DNA from: Metabacillus litoralis
Lineage (GTDB): Bacteria > Bacillota > Bacilli > Bacillales > Bacillaceae
Direction of reading: 5' to 3'
NCBI RefSeq assembly: GCF_007994985.1
Contig: NZ_VOQF01000003.1
Location: 1-64,000 of the forward strand
Length of the DNA: 64,000 nt
The translations under genes and the position numbers were made by a program. The first letter of the stretch is position 1. The number at the start of each line of letters is the position of its first letter. Of this stretch, positions 53,856 through 63,449 are shown piece by piece. The notes below the pieces were generated by a model. It had not been told where the DNA came from. It searched no databases and worked only from the letters and a program-made list of their open reading frames with translations.

Positions 53856-53915
53856 ACCGGTCACCCCTTTGATTTTTTAATGAACAAAACACAAAACAAG
53901 TTCTTAGATAAAAAT

Positions 53916-55028
53916 CTATTTCATTATTTTTTCTAATGCCATACTCGCCAAAACAAACGCTCCAACTCCATGTAGATCATTTTTCGATGTTGGTCTATTA
54001 ACATAGTAATCATAATCTCCTGCAGAAGTACCGATACAAATACCTTTTAAATTCCACTTTCCATCAGTTGTTTCAGTCATATTTTCTAGTAAGCCTTGAT
54101 ATGCTTTGTTGATATTTAATAGATATTCTTCTTCAACGTAATTTTTTTCAATAGCACGTGAAATAGTATAAATAAACAAACTAGAGCATGAGGATTCTAG
54201 CCAGTTATCATGAAGATTCCCTTTGTTCACAATTTGATACCATAAGCCTGTTTGTTTATCTTGAAAGCTCACTAACGACTTTATCAACTGCTGCAGCTCT
54301 GTTATTAATTCGTTTCTTGAGGGATGAGTTACCGGAAGCAAATCTAATATATCGATAAGGGCTGTTCCATACCAACCTACAGATCTTCCCCAAAATTCTG
54401 GAGAACAACCTGTTTCTTTATTTGCCCATGGCATGGTTTTTGTCTCATCCCATGCATGATAAAATAGTCCAGTGTCTTCATTTTTCATATTTTTTCTCAT
54501 AAGCTTTTCCTGATATAAAACCTGTTCAATGAAATCACTTTCTTGAAAATGCTTATCATACATTAATGCAAAAGGTCCAGCCATAAATAGACCATCTAGC
54601 CACATCTGATAAGGATACTTATCTTTATGCCAAAACCCTCCTTCCCTCGTTTTATTTATCGAAAAAAACAAATGTCTAAGCTTTTTTGCTGCAATTAAGT
54701 AGCGACGATCCTGCGTTTCTTCATAAAGCGGAAAAAGAAGAATACCCGCCTGTATTGAATCAAGTTCATCTCTAGCAAATAAGAAATTACCATTTTTATC
54801 AATTAAGAGATCAAAATAACTCTTGATATATTGGAAGTATTCCTGATTTTTTGTCACTTCCCAGACTTTTAGCATGCCGTATAAAAACACACCTTGGTGA
54901 TAATGCCAAACATTAGCGGGAGGCAATTCTTCAGGTTTATAGGTACTCATAAGGGTTTTACACGCTATTTCTGCAGAACTCAAGGGATTTACTTCATAAA
55001 CTTGGACTCCGTATTGTTTCTTTTCCAT
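53916..55028 (-). CDS. Unsaturated rhamnogalacturonyl/glucuronyl hydrolase, GH105 (YteR/YesR-like)
   Basis: This 370-residue cytoplasmic hydrolase has an (alpha/alpha)6 barrel. It removes the unsaturated uronic acid from the non-reducing end of pectin fragments made by lyases. Family blocks: WHYHQGVFLYGML, FARDELDSIQAGILLFPLYE, YPYQMWLDGLFMAGPFALMY with the catalytic Asp, ETGCSPEFWGRSVGWYGTAL and ESSCSSLFIYTISRAIEKNY. No signal peptide, in keeping with use after import. Downstream of kdgF, in the same direction. Confidence 0.92.
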   Translation of the reverse strand: MEKKQYGVQVYEVNPLSSAEIACKTLMSTYKPEELPPANVWHYHQGVFLYGMLKVWEVTKNQEYFQYIKSYFDLLIDKNGNFLFARDELDSIQAGILLFPLYEETQDRRYLIAAKKLRHLFFSINKTREGGFWHKDKYPYQMWLDGLFMAGPFALMYDKHFQESDFIEQVLYQEKLMRKNMKNEDTGLFYHAWDETKTMPWANKETGCSPEFWGRSVGWYGTALIDILDLLPVTHPSRNELITELQQLIKSLVSFQDKQTGLWYQIVNKGNLHDNWLESSCSSLFIYTISRAIEKNYVEEEYLLNINKAYQGLLENMTETTDGKWNLKGICIGTSAGDYDYYVNRPTSKNDLHGVGAFVLASMALEKIMK

Positions 55029-55127
55029 CAGGACATCCTTTCTTTATTAAAATCAAGCTCTGAAATATCTGTTTTCTTCATTATCACGAGTACCTAAAAG
55101 GCAGTAATCAAATAATGTCCTAATAGA

Positions 55128-55451
55128 TTATAAAAAATCCTCCCTTTGTGGAGTGAAGATATCTAGAATAATAGAATTTTGCTCTAATGCTTTTACTCCA
55201 TGTGGTGCATTTGAGGGGATAAAAATACTATCTCCTTTTTGTACAACCTTCTTTTCACCATCTAAATTAAATTCAAAGCTCCCTTGGACGATATAGCTAA
55301 TTTGCTCATGTATATGGTAATGAATATCACCAATTGCGTCCTTTTCAAATGTTACTTCGGTCATCATAAGTCCACCACCTCTTGAAAGTAGCTTCCTACT
55401 TACACCATTTGCGGCTTCAACAGACTCAACAACTTCTCCCTTTACAAACAT
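55128..55451 (-). CDS. kdgF: KdgF-like cupin (unsaturated uronate processing)
   Basis: This 107-residue single-domain cupin has metal ligands in GDIHYHIHEQISYIVQGSFE and PSNAPHGVKAL. KdgF converts 4,5-unsaturated galacturonate to the linear 5-keto-4-deoxyuronate. The ATG at 55451 follows AGGAGGAG, 11 bp after the ogl stop. The product normally passes to KduI/KduD, which are not in the window. Confidence 0.87.
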   Translation of the reverse strand: MFVKGEVVESVEAANGVSRKLLSRGGGLMMTEVTFEKDAIGDIHYHIHEQISYIVQGSFEFNLDGEKKVVQKGDSIFIPSNAPHGVKALEQNSIILDIFTPQREDFL

Positions 55452-55462
55452 ATTTTCTCCTC

Positions 55463-56623
55463 CTAACATTTCTTTTCAAGATTTATAAGATAAAGATTAC
55501 ACACACCGTCACGATCACTTGTATATAAAATATTTTTATTATCCCAGCTAAAGGTTGGATGACAATGAGTATTTTGGGTTATCCAGCTTGTATGATGGGA
55601 ACATAAAGTTTCAATCTCAGCTTTATCGCCTTCAATATTTATTAATACTAAATCTTCAACCTCATCCCCAACTAATAAGGTATTTTGTTCATTACTGTGA
55701 TAATGATTACAATAATACGGTAAATCAAGCTTTCTTTTTATACTTCCTTTTTTATCAACAAAACCGATATATGGAACTTGATTTGTATGTTCATCCTGAA
55801 TTGTTGCTTGTGTTTTATTCACTGTGATTGTCCCATCATGACCTTTACGTCGATTATCAAAGAAAATAAGACCATCACGGGTCCAAAATTCATGTCCTAC
55901 ACAGTCATCCTCACCTTGTCTGAAGCAAGCTTTGACAGTTCTATTAATCAAATCCAAAATCCATATGCGCTGATGCACTAGATTCCAAGGACCTTCATGA
56001 CAAAACATTGCTACTGTATCATCATCTGGTGAAAATTGAAAATGACCTAACCAATGTGTGTCCTCATATACATCAACGGCTTCATCTCCATCCAACGAAA
56101 TAAGTGTGATCCACCCTTTTTTTGTAGCATACATTGTTTCTTTAAAGCCTTTATAATTTGCACCACGTTCAATTTCAGCTTCTTCATTTCTTGCTATTCC
56201 AACATACCGTTTATTTGGAGAAATATGAGGGTGCCCTAAATGAACTTTCCCTTTTTCTTCATAAATGATCTGATTTTCAAGTGTAATTACATTCAGCTTT
56301 CTGATTTTATTTTCTGTAACATACACGACAAGATCACTTTCAGGTGTTTTCGTCATATAACCTGGAGTAATTCCGACCTTTTCATCTGTTAATTGAGTCA
56401 TTTCTCCTGTATGAAGGTCCATCTTAAAAAGATTAAAAATATTTGCTGCAATTGAGGCACGATCTGATAAAAAAAGGATTTCGTTGTTTCCATAAGTGAA
56501 AGAGTTATCTGTAAAGTAAAAATGAAAATTATTTGAACCATTTGTTGTTAATTGTGTAACGATTCTTCCCGTTTTTTCATCTTGATAGCTTTTAAATTCA
56601 GAAGAATATACTTTTCCAATCAA
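55463..56623 (-). CDS. ogl: Oligogalacturonate lyase, PL22
   Basis: This seven-bladed beta-propeller enzyme of about 386 residues splits short oligogalacturonides in the cytoplasm. Family blocks: FYFTDNSFTYGNNEILFLSD, HLGHPHISPNKRYVGIARNE (Mn-ligand His region), DTHWLGHFQFSPDDDTVAMF, CHEGPWNLVHQRIWILD and SSHHTSWITQNTHCHPTFSW-like C-terminal His segment (HHTSWITQNTHCHPTFSW). No signal peptide. A TTG at 56623 behind GTGAGGTGA is the likelier start; a GTG three codons earlier overlaps the site. Confidence 0.93.
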   Translation of the reverse strand: MIGKVYSSEFKSYQDEKTGRIVTQLTTNGSNNFHFYFTDNSFTYGNNEILFLSDRASIAANIFNLFKMDLHTGEMTQLTDEKVGITPGYMTKTPESDLVVYVTENKIRKLNVITLENQIIYEEKGKVHLGHPHISPNKRYVGIARNEEAEIERGANYKGFKETMYATKKGWITLISLDGDEAVDVYEDTHWLGHFQFSPDDDTVAMFCHEGPWNLVHQRIWILDLINRTVKACFRQGEDDCVGHEFWTRDGLIFFDNRRKGHDGTITVNKTQATIQDEHTNQVPYIGFVDKKGSIKRKLDLPYYCNHYHSNEQNTLLVGDEVEDLVLINIEGDKAEIETLCSHHTSWITQNTHCHPTFSWDNKNILYTSDRDGVCNLYLINLEKKC

Positions 56624-56746
56624 TGAAGTCACCTCACTATTTTTCTTAAAGGAGAAGTCTGTAGAAGCGAGGAATCGCCACAGACTTTTCCAGTTAGTTA
56701 AGAAGGATAGAAATCTTTCCTTAATGCGCCTTTTGCTTCCCTTATT

Positions 56747-58090
56747 TTAGTTCACATGTTCTTCATATTTTTTCTGTGAGTCTTCAATTGCTTTTGCCCA
56801 TTCATCTAAAAATTCTTGAACAGTGGTTTTTCCACTCATAACAGATTGTGTACCAGGATCAACAACATTATCTAAAATTGATCTGTAATCAGGTAAATAA
56901 AACGCTGGCTTATAAAGCACTAGATTTGGATCTTCATATACTTTAAATGCTGTTTCAATATGCTGAGAATTTTGAACCCATTCTTCATTTAAGACATCAG
57001 AGTTAGTTGGGATTTGACCAACTTGTTCATTCCAGTAGCTTTGACTTTCTGCAGAATTTAAGAAACTAACTAGCTCCCATGCTGCATCAGGATTTTCCGT
57101 AGTTTTGAAAACACTAATACCAATTGTATTACCGCCTTCAGCAACATATTTTCCATCTTCAGATTTTGGAAGTGGTAATGCTGCATATTGACCTTCTTCT
57201 AGTGATTCACTATGCTCACCATATGAACCAATATTATGGTGAACCATTGCTACAGCACCTGTATCAAAACCCGCAATCATTTCTTTATAGCCATTTGTAA
57301 TATCACTTTTCGGTGTATATTCTTTATAAAGGCTTAAGTATTCTTCTAAAAACTTAACATGCTTTGGGTCATTAATCGTACTCTTGCCATCCTCTGTAAT
57401 ATAATCCTCAATACCAGAGTAAGCATAAAGCATTCTTTGCAATTGGAAAGACCCACCTGCACCACCACGGATTGTAAAACCATAACGGTTATTATCTTTA
57501 TCTGTCATTGATTTTATGGCTGTAAAAAATTCATCCCAAGATTCTGGAGGTGATATACTTGCTTCTTTAAACCAATCTGCACGATACCATAATATATCTA
57601 AATTTTGTGTGTAGGGAATTCCATATAATTTATTATCTAAAACAATGTCTTTATTAAACTCGATTGCACTTTTATTAATTTTGTCTTTTTCATTCCACTG
57701 ACTATAATAATCATCCAATGGAAGTAATGCTTCTCTTAATGAAAATTCAGGCAGCCAGCTTGTTTGTAGACTCGCAACATCTGGCATATCATCTGCTGCA
57801 ATGGCTGCGTCTAACTTCTGCTTTGCAGAATCCTTTGGTAAGCCCACGTATTCAACATCAATATCTGGATTCTTCGCTTCAAATCTACTAATTAACTCCT
57901 CCCATATTGGAGTACGTTGTGGACCTGCATTTTCATCCCAAAATGTAAGAGTTACTTTTTGATCTGAGCTATCTGTTTTCCCACCACTATCTTTTACTTC
58001 TGTTGTTTCTTTACTACTACAACCACTTAATACCAATGAAATCGCTAAAGCAGAAGTCATTAAAGTCCCCAATATTTTTTGATACCTCAT
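56747..58090 (-). CDS. Carbohydrate ABC transporter substrate-binding lipoprotein
   Basis: This is a 447-residue family-1 sugar-binding protein. The lipoprotein signal peptide ends in the lipobox LVLSGC, followed by SSKETTEVKDSGG. Blocks typical of the family: LTFWDENAGPQRTPIWEELI, FEAKNPDIDVEYVGLP, YGIPYTQNLDILWYRADWFK, GFTIRGGAGGSFQLQRM and WELVSFLNSAESQ. Context between permeases and oligogalacturonate lyase indicates pectin oligomers as ligand. AAAGGGGG precedes the ATG. It follows the permeases after 187 bp. Confidence 0.9.
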   Translation of the reverse strand: MRYQKILGTLMTSALAISLVLSGCSSKETTEVKDSGGKTDSSDQKVTLTFWDENAGPQRTPIWEELISRFEAKNPDIDVEYVGLPKDSAKQKLDAAIAADDMPDVASLQTSWLPEFSLREALLPLDDYYSQWNEKDKINKSAIEFNKDIVLDNKLYGIPYTQNLDILWYRADWFKEASISPPESWDEFFTAIKSMTDKDNNRYGFTIRGGAGGSFQLQRMLYAYSGIEDYITEDGKSTINDPKHVKFLEEYLSLYKEYTPKSDITNGYKEMIAGFDTGAVAMVHHNIGSYGEHSESLEEGQYAALPLPKSEDGKYVAEGGNTIGISVFKTTENPDAAWELVSFLNSAESQSYWNEQVGQIPTNSDVLNEEWVQNSQHIETAFKVYEDPNLVLYKPAFYLPDYRSILDNVVDPGTQSVMSGKTTVQEFLDEWAKAIEDSQKKYEEHVN

Positions 58091-58120
58091 AAATTAAACC
58101 CCCTTTGTTATTAGAAAGAA

Positions 58121-58160
58121 AAATTGTCTAGAAGATTGTTTTATACCTTATAGACAATTT
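58121..58160 (-). promoter_or_regulatory. Inverted repeat between permease and binding-protein genes
   Basis: AAATTGTCTA and TAGACAATTT form a 10-bp stem with a 20-base loop, without a U-run. It could be an mRNA-stabilising or processing hairpin that raises binding-protein expression over the permeases, a common arrangement in sugar ABC operons. Confidence 0.45.
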
Positions 58161-58277
58161 CACAAATTACCCCGTGTGTTAGCTTAAAACATCAAAATTT
58201 TGCAGACCATCATCCCTAGTAGATATAAGCCACTTTCAAACTCTTAAACCAGTACGTATATTATCATTCATTCTAAT

Positions 58278-59114
58278 TTAACCTTTTACAGCCCCGCCTA
58301 AGCCATTTACAAGATGCTTTTGTGCGAATGAGAATAAGATAATAGCAGGAATTAAAGCAATTACACTTCCAGCTGCTAATGCACCATAATTTACATTAAA
58401 TTCACCCATCATATAACTTAAACCAACTGGCAATGTGAACATATGCTGTTGATTGGTAAGCATTAAGGCTAGTAAAAATTCATTCCATGTATAAATGAAG
58501 GTAAAAACACCTGTAGCAACAATACCAGGGACAAGTAATGGAAAAATAACATATCTTATCGCTTGCAAGCGATTGCAACCATCGATCATAGCAGCCTCTT
58601 CTAGTTGTTTAGGAACATTAGAAATAAAACCATTCATCAACACTGTTGTAAAAGGAAGCTCAACAGCTGTGTACGTAATAATTAACGAAAGAGGACTACT
58701 AATTAAACCTAAATTTTTGAAGATGATAAACAAAGGAATAATTAGCATCGATCTAGGAATAAATTGTGTGCAAAGTAACATCAAAAGAAATGCTCTTTTT
58801 CCTTTAAATTTATATCGACTTAAAGCATAACCAGATAATGTCGACAAAATAATAACAATTACAACTGTACATAAACCGATAAGTAAACTATTTTTAAAGT
58901 AGGTTGAAAATCCAACATTACTCCATGCTATAACAAAATTTTCAATTGTTGGTGAAGATGGAATATATTCTAATGGTCTTTTAATAATGTCTCCATCATA
59001 CTTAAATGCCGTGTTAATCGTCCAATAGAATGGAAACATTGTAAAAGCAATCATGATCGCTAGCGGTAAACGAAATGTGATCAAACGATCAAGTTTGGTT
59101 TGCGAAGAATTCAT
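58278..59114 (-). CDS. Carbohydrate ABC transporter permease (MalG-type)
   Basis: This 278-residue protein has six membrane spans. The EAA loop is QLEEAAMIDGCNRLQAIRYV, followed by FPLLVPGIVATGVFTFIYTW, typical of MalG. It ends FAQKHLVNGLGGAVKG, as in most CUT1 permeases. The ATG at 59114 follows GAGAGGAGGGATAAC and overlaps the end of the upstream permease gene by a few bases, which indicates tight coupling. Confidence 0.92.
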   Translation of the reverse strand: MNSSQTKLDRLITFRLPLAIMIAFTMFPFYWTINTAFKYDGDIIKRPLEYIPSSPTIENFVIAWSNVGFSTYFKNSLLIGLCTVVIVIILSTLSGYALSRYKFKGKRAFLLMLLCTQFIPRSMLIIPLFIIFKNLGLISSPLSLIITYTAVELPFTTVLMNGFISNVPKQLEEAAMIDGCNRLQAIRYVIFPLLVPGIVATGVFTFIYTWNEFLLALMLTNQQHMFTLPVGLSYMMGEFNVNYGALAAGSVIALIPAIILFSFAQKHLVNGLGGAVKG

Positions 59115-59115
59115 G

Positions 59116-60063
59116 TTATCCCTCCTCTCTTTCAAAACGGGTAATTTTCAGATAAAACATCGCAAATAGTAAGAGAATTCCAAATGATATGACGGTTAAT
59201 GCTGAACCGTATCCAAAATTACTTCCGTGAACAGCTTGTTCTGCAATATACATTGTTAATGTTGTTGTATCATGTGCAGGTCCTCCACCAGTTAAATTGA
59301 ATATTAAATCAACATTATTAAACTCCCAGATTGTTCGTAGCAAAGTTGTTAAGATAATCGTATTTTTCAACTGTGGTAACGTAATGTGAAGAAAGGATTT
59401 CCATCTTCCTGCTCCATCTACTTTTGCAGCTTCATAAAGCTCTTCAGGAATACTTTGCAAAGCAGCTAATAAAGTAATAGCGAAAAACGGGATCCCTCTC
59501 CAAAGCTCTGCTATAATAACAGCTCCAAATGCTGTTGTTGTATCAGCTAACCACGCCTTGCTTTCATTAATAATGCCTAATCGCATTAATAAATCATTAA
59601 TTACACCCATATGCTCGTTATACATAAGAGACCACATTACAGCAGCCAAAACACCTGATATCGCCCAAGGAATAAAGGCAGCAGCTCTAAAAAATCCTCG
59701 GAACTTAAATTTTTGATTCAATAATAGAGCAACAATGATTCCGAAAACAAGCTGTAAACCAACCTGTGAGACAACCCATTTTAATGTATTTACTAAGCTA
59801 GGAATAAATAGCTTATCTTCTGTAAAGATCTTTGCGAAATTTTCCAAACCAATAAATCCATTATAATATGGAGCAGATAAATCATAGTTTTGTAGACTAT
59901 AATAAAATACAGTACCAATTGGATAAAATAGAAAAGCTATGATGATAAATGTTGTAGGTGCAATAAAAAGGTACGGCACCATTCTTGATAAATTCAATTT
60001 TCTTTTTACCTTGTTTCCATGATTAGGATATGTGGAGAGATCTACTTTACTTTGAACACTCAT
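59116..60063 (-). CDS. Carbohydrate ABC transporter permease (MalF-type)
   Basis: This 315-residue protein has six spans. The EAA loop is IPEELYEAAKVDGAGRWKSF, followed by LHITLPQLKNTIILTTLLRT, and the C-terminal LTGGGPAHDTTTLTMYIAEQ is typical. First gene of the transporter unit; a cre-like site lies about 40 bp upstream of the ATG. No ATPase gene is present in the cluster, so a shared MsmX-type ATPase is expected. Confidence 0.92.
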   Translation of the reverse strand: MSVQSKVDLSTYPNHGNKVKRKLNLSRMVPYLFIAPTTFIIIAFLFYPIGTVFYYSLQNYDLSAPYYNGFIGLENFAKIFTEDKLFIPSLVNTLKWVVSQVGLQLVFGIIVALLLNQKFKFRGFFRAAAFIPWAISGVLAAVMWSLMYNEHMGVINDLLMRLGIINESKAWLADTTTAFGAVIIAELWRGIPFFAITLLAALQSIPEELYEAAKVDGAGRWKSFLHITLPQLKNTIILTTLLRTIWEFNNVDLIFNLTGGGPAHDTTTLTMYIAEQAVHGSNFGYGSALTVISFGILLLFAMFYLKITRFEREEG

Positions 60064-60099
60064 GTTATATCACCTTCCCCCTTTCTAAAATAATTGTAT

Positions 60100-60115
60100 A
60101 TGAAAACGCTAACAT
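60100..60115 (-). promoter_or_regulatory. cre site (CcpA) or LacI-family operator before the transporter genes
   Basis: ATGAAAACGCTAACAT fits the cre consensus WTGNAANCGNWNNCW at every defined position. On the minus strand it overlaps a possible promoter region (TACAAT just downstream), so binding would repress. The local LacI-type regulator encoded at the right edge could use the same kind of site. Confidence 0.7.
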
Positions 60116-60224
60116 TAATAATTAAAAATCTTTCGATGTTTGTTTGATATCTTTAGAACATTATAATTTCTCCAAATATTTTAGTTTACATAATAATATT
60201 ATTTGTATTTACAAAACCAGAAAT

Positions 60225-60470
60225 AGAGTCTGAGACATAGTTAAAGAAGTCATACAAAAAGACGAATAAATTTAAATTCAGTTAATTTGAAAAAAATGAG
60301 TTCGTTCCATTGCGCTGCAGACACTCGCTTTCAACTAGTTCTTAAATTAGTATGCAAAATCAAAAACTCTATTGAAGATGGCAAATAAAAACCCGAACTA
60401 TTTGGCGATTAATTAAAAAATCTCCTAATAATTCGGGTTTAACATTAGCTTAAATAATTATGTCCCAGTC
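60225..60470. mobile_element. MITE-like element, deletion copy
   Basis: The stretch begins AGAGTCTGAGACATAG and ends ATTATGTCCCAGTC, degenerate versions of the inverted ends at 48461-48814. It keeps GTTCCATTGCGCTGCAGACA plus CTCGCTTTC, then jumps straight to AACTAGTTCTTAAA, so about 100 bp of the core are missing. The hairpin remains (60387-60440). Confidence 0.75.
60387..60440 (-). terminator. Terminator of uxaBA, derived from the MITE-like element
   Basis: On the minus strand AAACCCGAATTATTAGG pairs with the arm ending AATAGTTCGGGT, followed by TTTTATTTGC. It lies 36 bp past the uxaA stop and is the only terminator-like structure before the transporter genes. Confidence 0.75.
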
Positions 60471-60475
60471 GCATT

Positions 60476-61966
60476 TCATAACGTTACACCGTTTTTAAAA
60501 ATGGCCATTTCACGAAAGTGATTTTTCTCATGATTTACTAATTCTCCACTAGCAACCTTAATAATATAGTCGATGAAACTTCTTAATAAAGTCTCAGGCT
60601 CTTGATCTTCAATAATTGTTCCAGCATTAAAATCAATCCAATGTGGCTTTGTTTCATAGATTTCTGTATTCGTTGATATCTTCATCGTAGGAACAAATGA
60701 CCCGAAAGGTGTTCCACGGCCTGTTGTAAATAAAACCATTTGACAACCTGAAGCTGCTAAAGCTGTTGAAGCTACTAAATCATTTCCAGGTGCATTTAAC
60801 AGGTTTAACCCCCTTGACTTAATTCTTTCACCATACTTTAACACATCTACCACTGGAGCAGATCCTGCTTTTTGTGTACATCCAAGGGATTTATCCTCAA
60901 GAGTTGTTATACCTCCAGCTTTATTACCAGGTGACGGATTTTCATAAACTGGTTGATTATAGCTTTGGAAATAGTGCTTAAAATCATTAATTAAAGATAC
61001 TATTTTTCTATATACTTCTTCATTAACAGCACGTTCCATAAGTAATTTCTCTGCTCCAAACATTTCAGGAACTTCTGTTAAGACAGTTGTTGCGTTCTGG
61101 GCAATTAAATAGTCTGATAGTTTACCTAATAAAGGATTTGCAGTAATTCCCGAAAACCCATCAGATCCACCACATTTTAGTCCTACCTTCAGTTCCGATA
61201 TTGGAACATCTTCTCTTTTATCTTTTTTAGCACTTTCATAAATTGAAAGTAAAAGCTTTAAACCTTCATCAATTTCATTTGCTACCTCTTGTGAACGTAA
61301 AAACTTAATTCGGTGCTCATTAATAACTCCTAAAGAATCTCTAAATTCGTCTATATCATTATTTTCGCAACCAAGACCTAATACCAAAACTCCACCAGCA
61401 TTAGGATGTTTTACTGCATTTCCTAAAATCGTTCGTGTATTTACATGATCATCACCAAGCTGTGAGCATCCATAATTATGTTTTAAAACTTGAATAGAAT
61501 CAAAAGGCATAGAATTCCCAACCTGATTTTTAAATTCTTGGATGATTTGATCAGCAATACCATTCACACAACCTACTGTTGGCACGATCCAGAGCTCATT
61601 TCTTATTCCTACTTGACCATTATCTCTTCGATATCCTTTAAAAGTTAATCCTTCTTGTTTATAGGTTAATGGTCGTTGCTTTTGTTTGTACTCATATTCT
61701 TCTACACCAGACAAATTTGTTTTCATATTATGTGAATGTACCCAGAATCCTTCTTCGATCTTTTCGGTGGCATGACCAATTGGAAAACCATATTTTACTA
61801 TGTTCTCATCACCATTTATCTCATATAAAGAAAACTTATGTCCCTTTGGTATATCTTCCTTTAAAGTTAGTGTAAGATCTTCATTTTCAATAATTTCTCC
61901 TTTGGTTAAGTTACGAATAGAGATAGCGACGTTATCATTTTTGTGGATTTTAATGAATGATTTCAT
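60476..61966 (-). CDS. uxaA: Altronate dehydratase
   Basis: This 496-residue UxaA/GarD-family enzyme dehydrates altronate to 2-keto-3-deoxygluconate. The N-terminal SAF domain is about 1-75 (GEIIENEDLTLTLKEDIPKG); the catalytic part has GYRRDNGQVGIRNELWIVPT, KHNYGCSQLGDDH, GLKCGGSDGFSGITANPLLG and FTTGRGTPFGSFVPTMK with Cys/His iron-binding positions. The ATG at 61966 follows AAAGGGTGAAGC and overlaps the uxaB end by 17 bp. Confidence 0.93.
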   Translation of the reverse strand: MKSFIKIHKNDNVAISIRNLTKGEIIENEDLTLTLKEDIPKGHKFSLYEINGDENIVKYGFPIGHATEKIEEGFWVHSHNMKTNLSGVEEYEYKQKQRPLTYKQEGLTFKGYRRDNGQVGIRNELWIVPTVGCVNGIADQIIQEFKNQVGNSMPFDSIQVLKHNYGCSQLGDDHVNTRTILGNAVKHPNAGGVLVLGLGCENNDIDEFRDSLGVINEHRIKFLRSQEVANEIDEGLKLLLSIYESAKKDKREDVPISELKVGLKCGGSDGFSGITANPLLGKLSDYLIAQNATTVLTEVPEMFGAEKLLMERAVNEEVYRKIVSLINDFKHYFQSYNQPVYENPSPGNKAGGITTLEDKSLGCTQKAGSAPVVDVLKYGERIKSRGLNLLNAPGNDLVASTALAASGCQMVLFTTGRGTPFGSFVPTMKISTNTEIYETKPHWIDFNAGTIIEDQEPETLLRSFIDYIIKVASGELVNHEKNHFREMAIFKNGVTL

Positions 61967-63434
61967 TTGCTTCACCCTTTGTAGTAGAAAGCTGTTGTAA
62001 AGCCTCGACCATCCCATATTTACTGATATCTATTAAGTGCTTTGTAACAGAATTTGTCATATACTTAATTTCAGTCAAATCGTAACCCCAAATGGATTTT
62101 TCTGATAAAATGTTTTTTACCAAATTTTTTATGCTATTATCACTTTCATTACAGTTACTCCATAGCTTTTGAAATAAAGCGATAATATCTTGATCATCTA
62201 TAAGATTTATTTTTTCTTCTCCTCGATATCCACGGTAAAAATAAATCAATGAACTTAGTGAAAAAACAATTCCTTTTGGTAGCATGTTAAATTTCTTTTC
62301 ATAATCCATTAAAGTTGGTAAAAGTCTTGTTTTAAATTTTGAAATAGAGTTTAACGAGATGCTTAATAAATAATGATGAATAAACGGATTTTTAAATCGA
62401 TCACTTACATCGTTTGCATATTGCCTCATTTCTTCTTGAGGAAAATTCATGCTTGGTATTATTTCTTCATTGATTACTGTCTGTATATAATCTTTTACAA
62501 CATCTGCTGTTACAGCTTCTCTAACAGTGTTCAAACCTGATAAAAAGGCTACAGGTGTCATTAATGTATGCGCACCATTCAATATTCTCACCTTCTTTAG
62601 GCGGTAAGAATGTAAATCATTGACTATATGAACATTCAAGCCAATCTTATGAGCAGGAAATTCTTCCTTTAACAACTCTGGACCTTCTATAACAAACAGA
62701 TGGTATTTTTCACCCACAACTATGAGGTCATCTCTATAACCCAATTCTTCCGTTTTTTCTTTTACACTATCCTTTGGAAAGCCTGGCACAATACGATCAA
62801 CCAATGTATTGCAGAAGGTATTTGCAGCATTTAACCATTCACTAAATTCTTTAGGTAATGGCCAGTTTTTAGCATGCTTTTGAATAATGGTTTTTAATTT
62901 CATGCCATTATCTTCGATTAATTCACAAGGAAGAATGATTAAACCCTTTGAAACATCACCATTGAAATATTGATATCTTTCGTATAAAAAAGCAGTTAAT
63001 TTTGCTGGAAAGCTTTTCTGAGGAACATCTGTTAATGTGTCATTTTGAACATACGATATCCCAGCTTCAGTTGTATTCGATATAATAAATCGCAAATCAG
63101 GATTTTTAGCCATGTTCAAATATTTTTCATATTCATTAAAAAGGTTAATTCCTCTACTTATTGACTGAATAACCTCATGCTCATTAATAGAAGTATTATT
63201 CATCATTCCTTGTAAATATAAGGTATACAACCCTTCCTGTTCATTGATTAAATCCACTGCACCATTCTCGGTAGATTGAACCACAACAACACTACCCTTA
63301 AATAGTCCATGCTTATTCATCTCATGAATTTGCCAGTCACAAAATGCTCGCAAAAAATTACCAGTTCCAAATTGAAGAACTTTTTCAGGAAACTCATGCT
63401 CAACATTCAATAAGGACTTTGATAGTCGTTCCAT
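61950..63434 (-). CDS. uxaB: Tagaturonate reductase (altronate oxidoreductase)
   Basis: This 494-residue member of the mannitol dehydrogenase family reduces tagaturonate to altronate with NADH. Blocks: VLQFGTGNFLRAFCDWQIHE (N-terminal Rossmann), NTTEAGISY, FPAKLTAFLYERY, LPCELIEDNG and the catalytic KVRILNGAHTLMTPVAFLSG. The ATG at 63434 follows AAAGGGGGAGATG. It precedes and overlaps uxaA. Uronate isomerase (uxaC) and KDG kinase/aldolase are not in the window and may lie to the right. Confidence 0.93.
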   Translation of the reverse strand: MERLSKSLLNVEHEFPEKVLQFGTGNFLRAFCDWQIHEMNKHGLFKGSVVVVQSTENGAVDLINEQEGLYTLYLQGMMNNTSINEHEVIQSISRGINLFNEYEKYLNMAKNPDLRFIISNTTEAGISYVQNDTLTDVPQKSFPAKLTAFLYERYQYFNGDVSKGLIILPCELIEDNGMKLKTIIQKHAKNWPLPKEFSEWLNAANTFCNTLVDRIVPGFPKDSVKEKTEELGYRDDLIVVGEKYHLFVIEGPELLKEEFPAHKIGLNVHIVNDLHSYRLKKVRILNGAHTLMTPVAFLSGLNTVREAVTADVVKDYIQTVINEEIIPSMNFPQEEMRQYANDVSDRFKNPFIHHYLLSISLNSISKFKTRLLPTLMDYEKKFNMLPKGIVFSLSSLIYFYRGYRGEEKINLIDDQDIIALFQKLWSNCNESDNSIKNLVKNILSEKSIWGYDLTEIKYMTNSVTKHLIDISKYGMVEALQQLSTTKGEANEIIH

Positions 63435-63449
63435 TACATCTCCCCCTTT

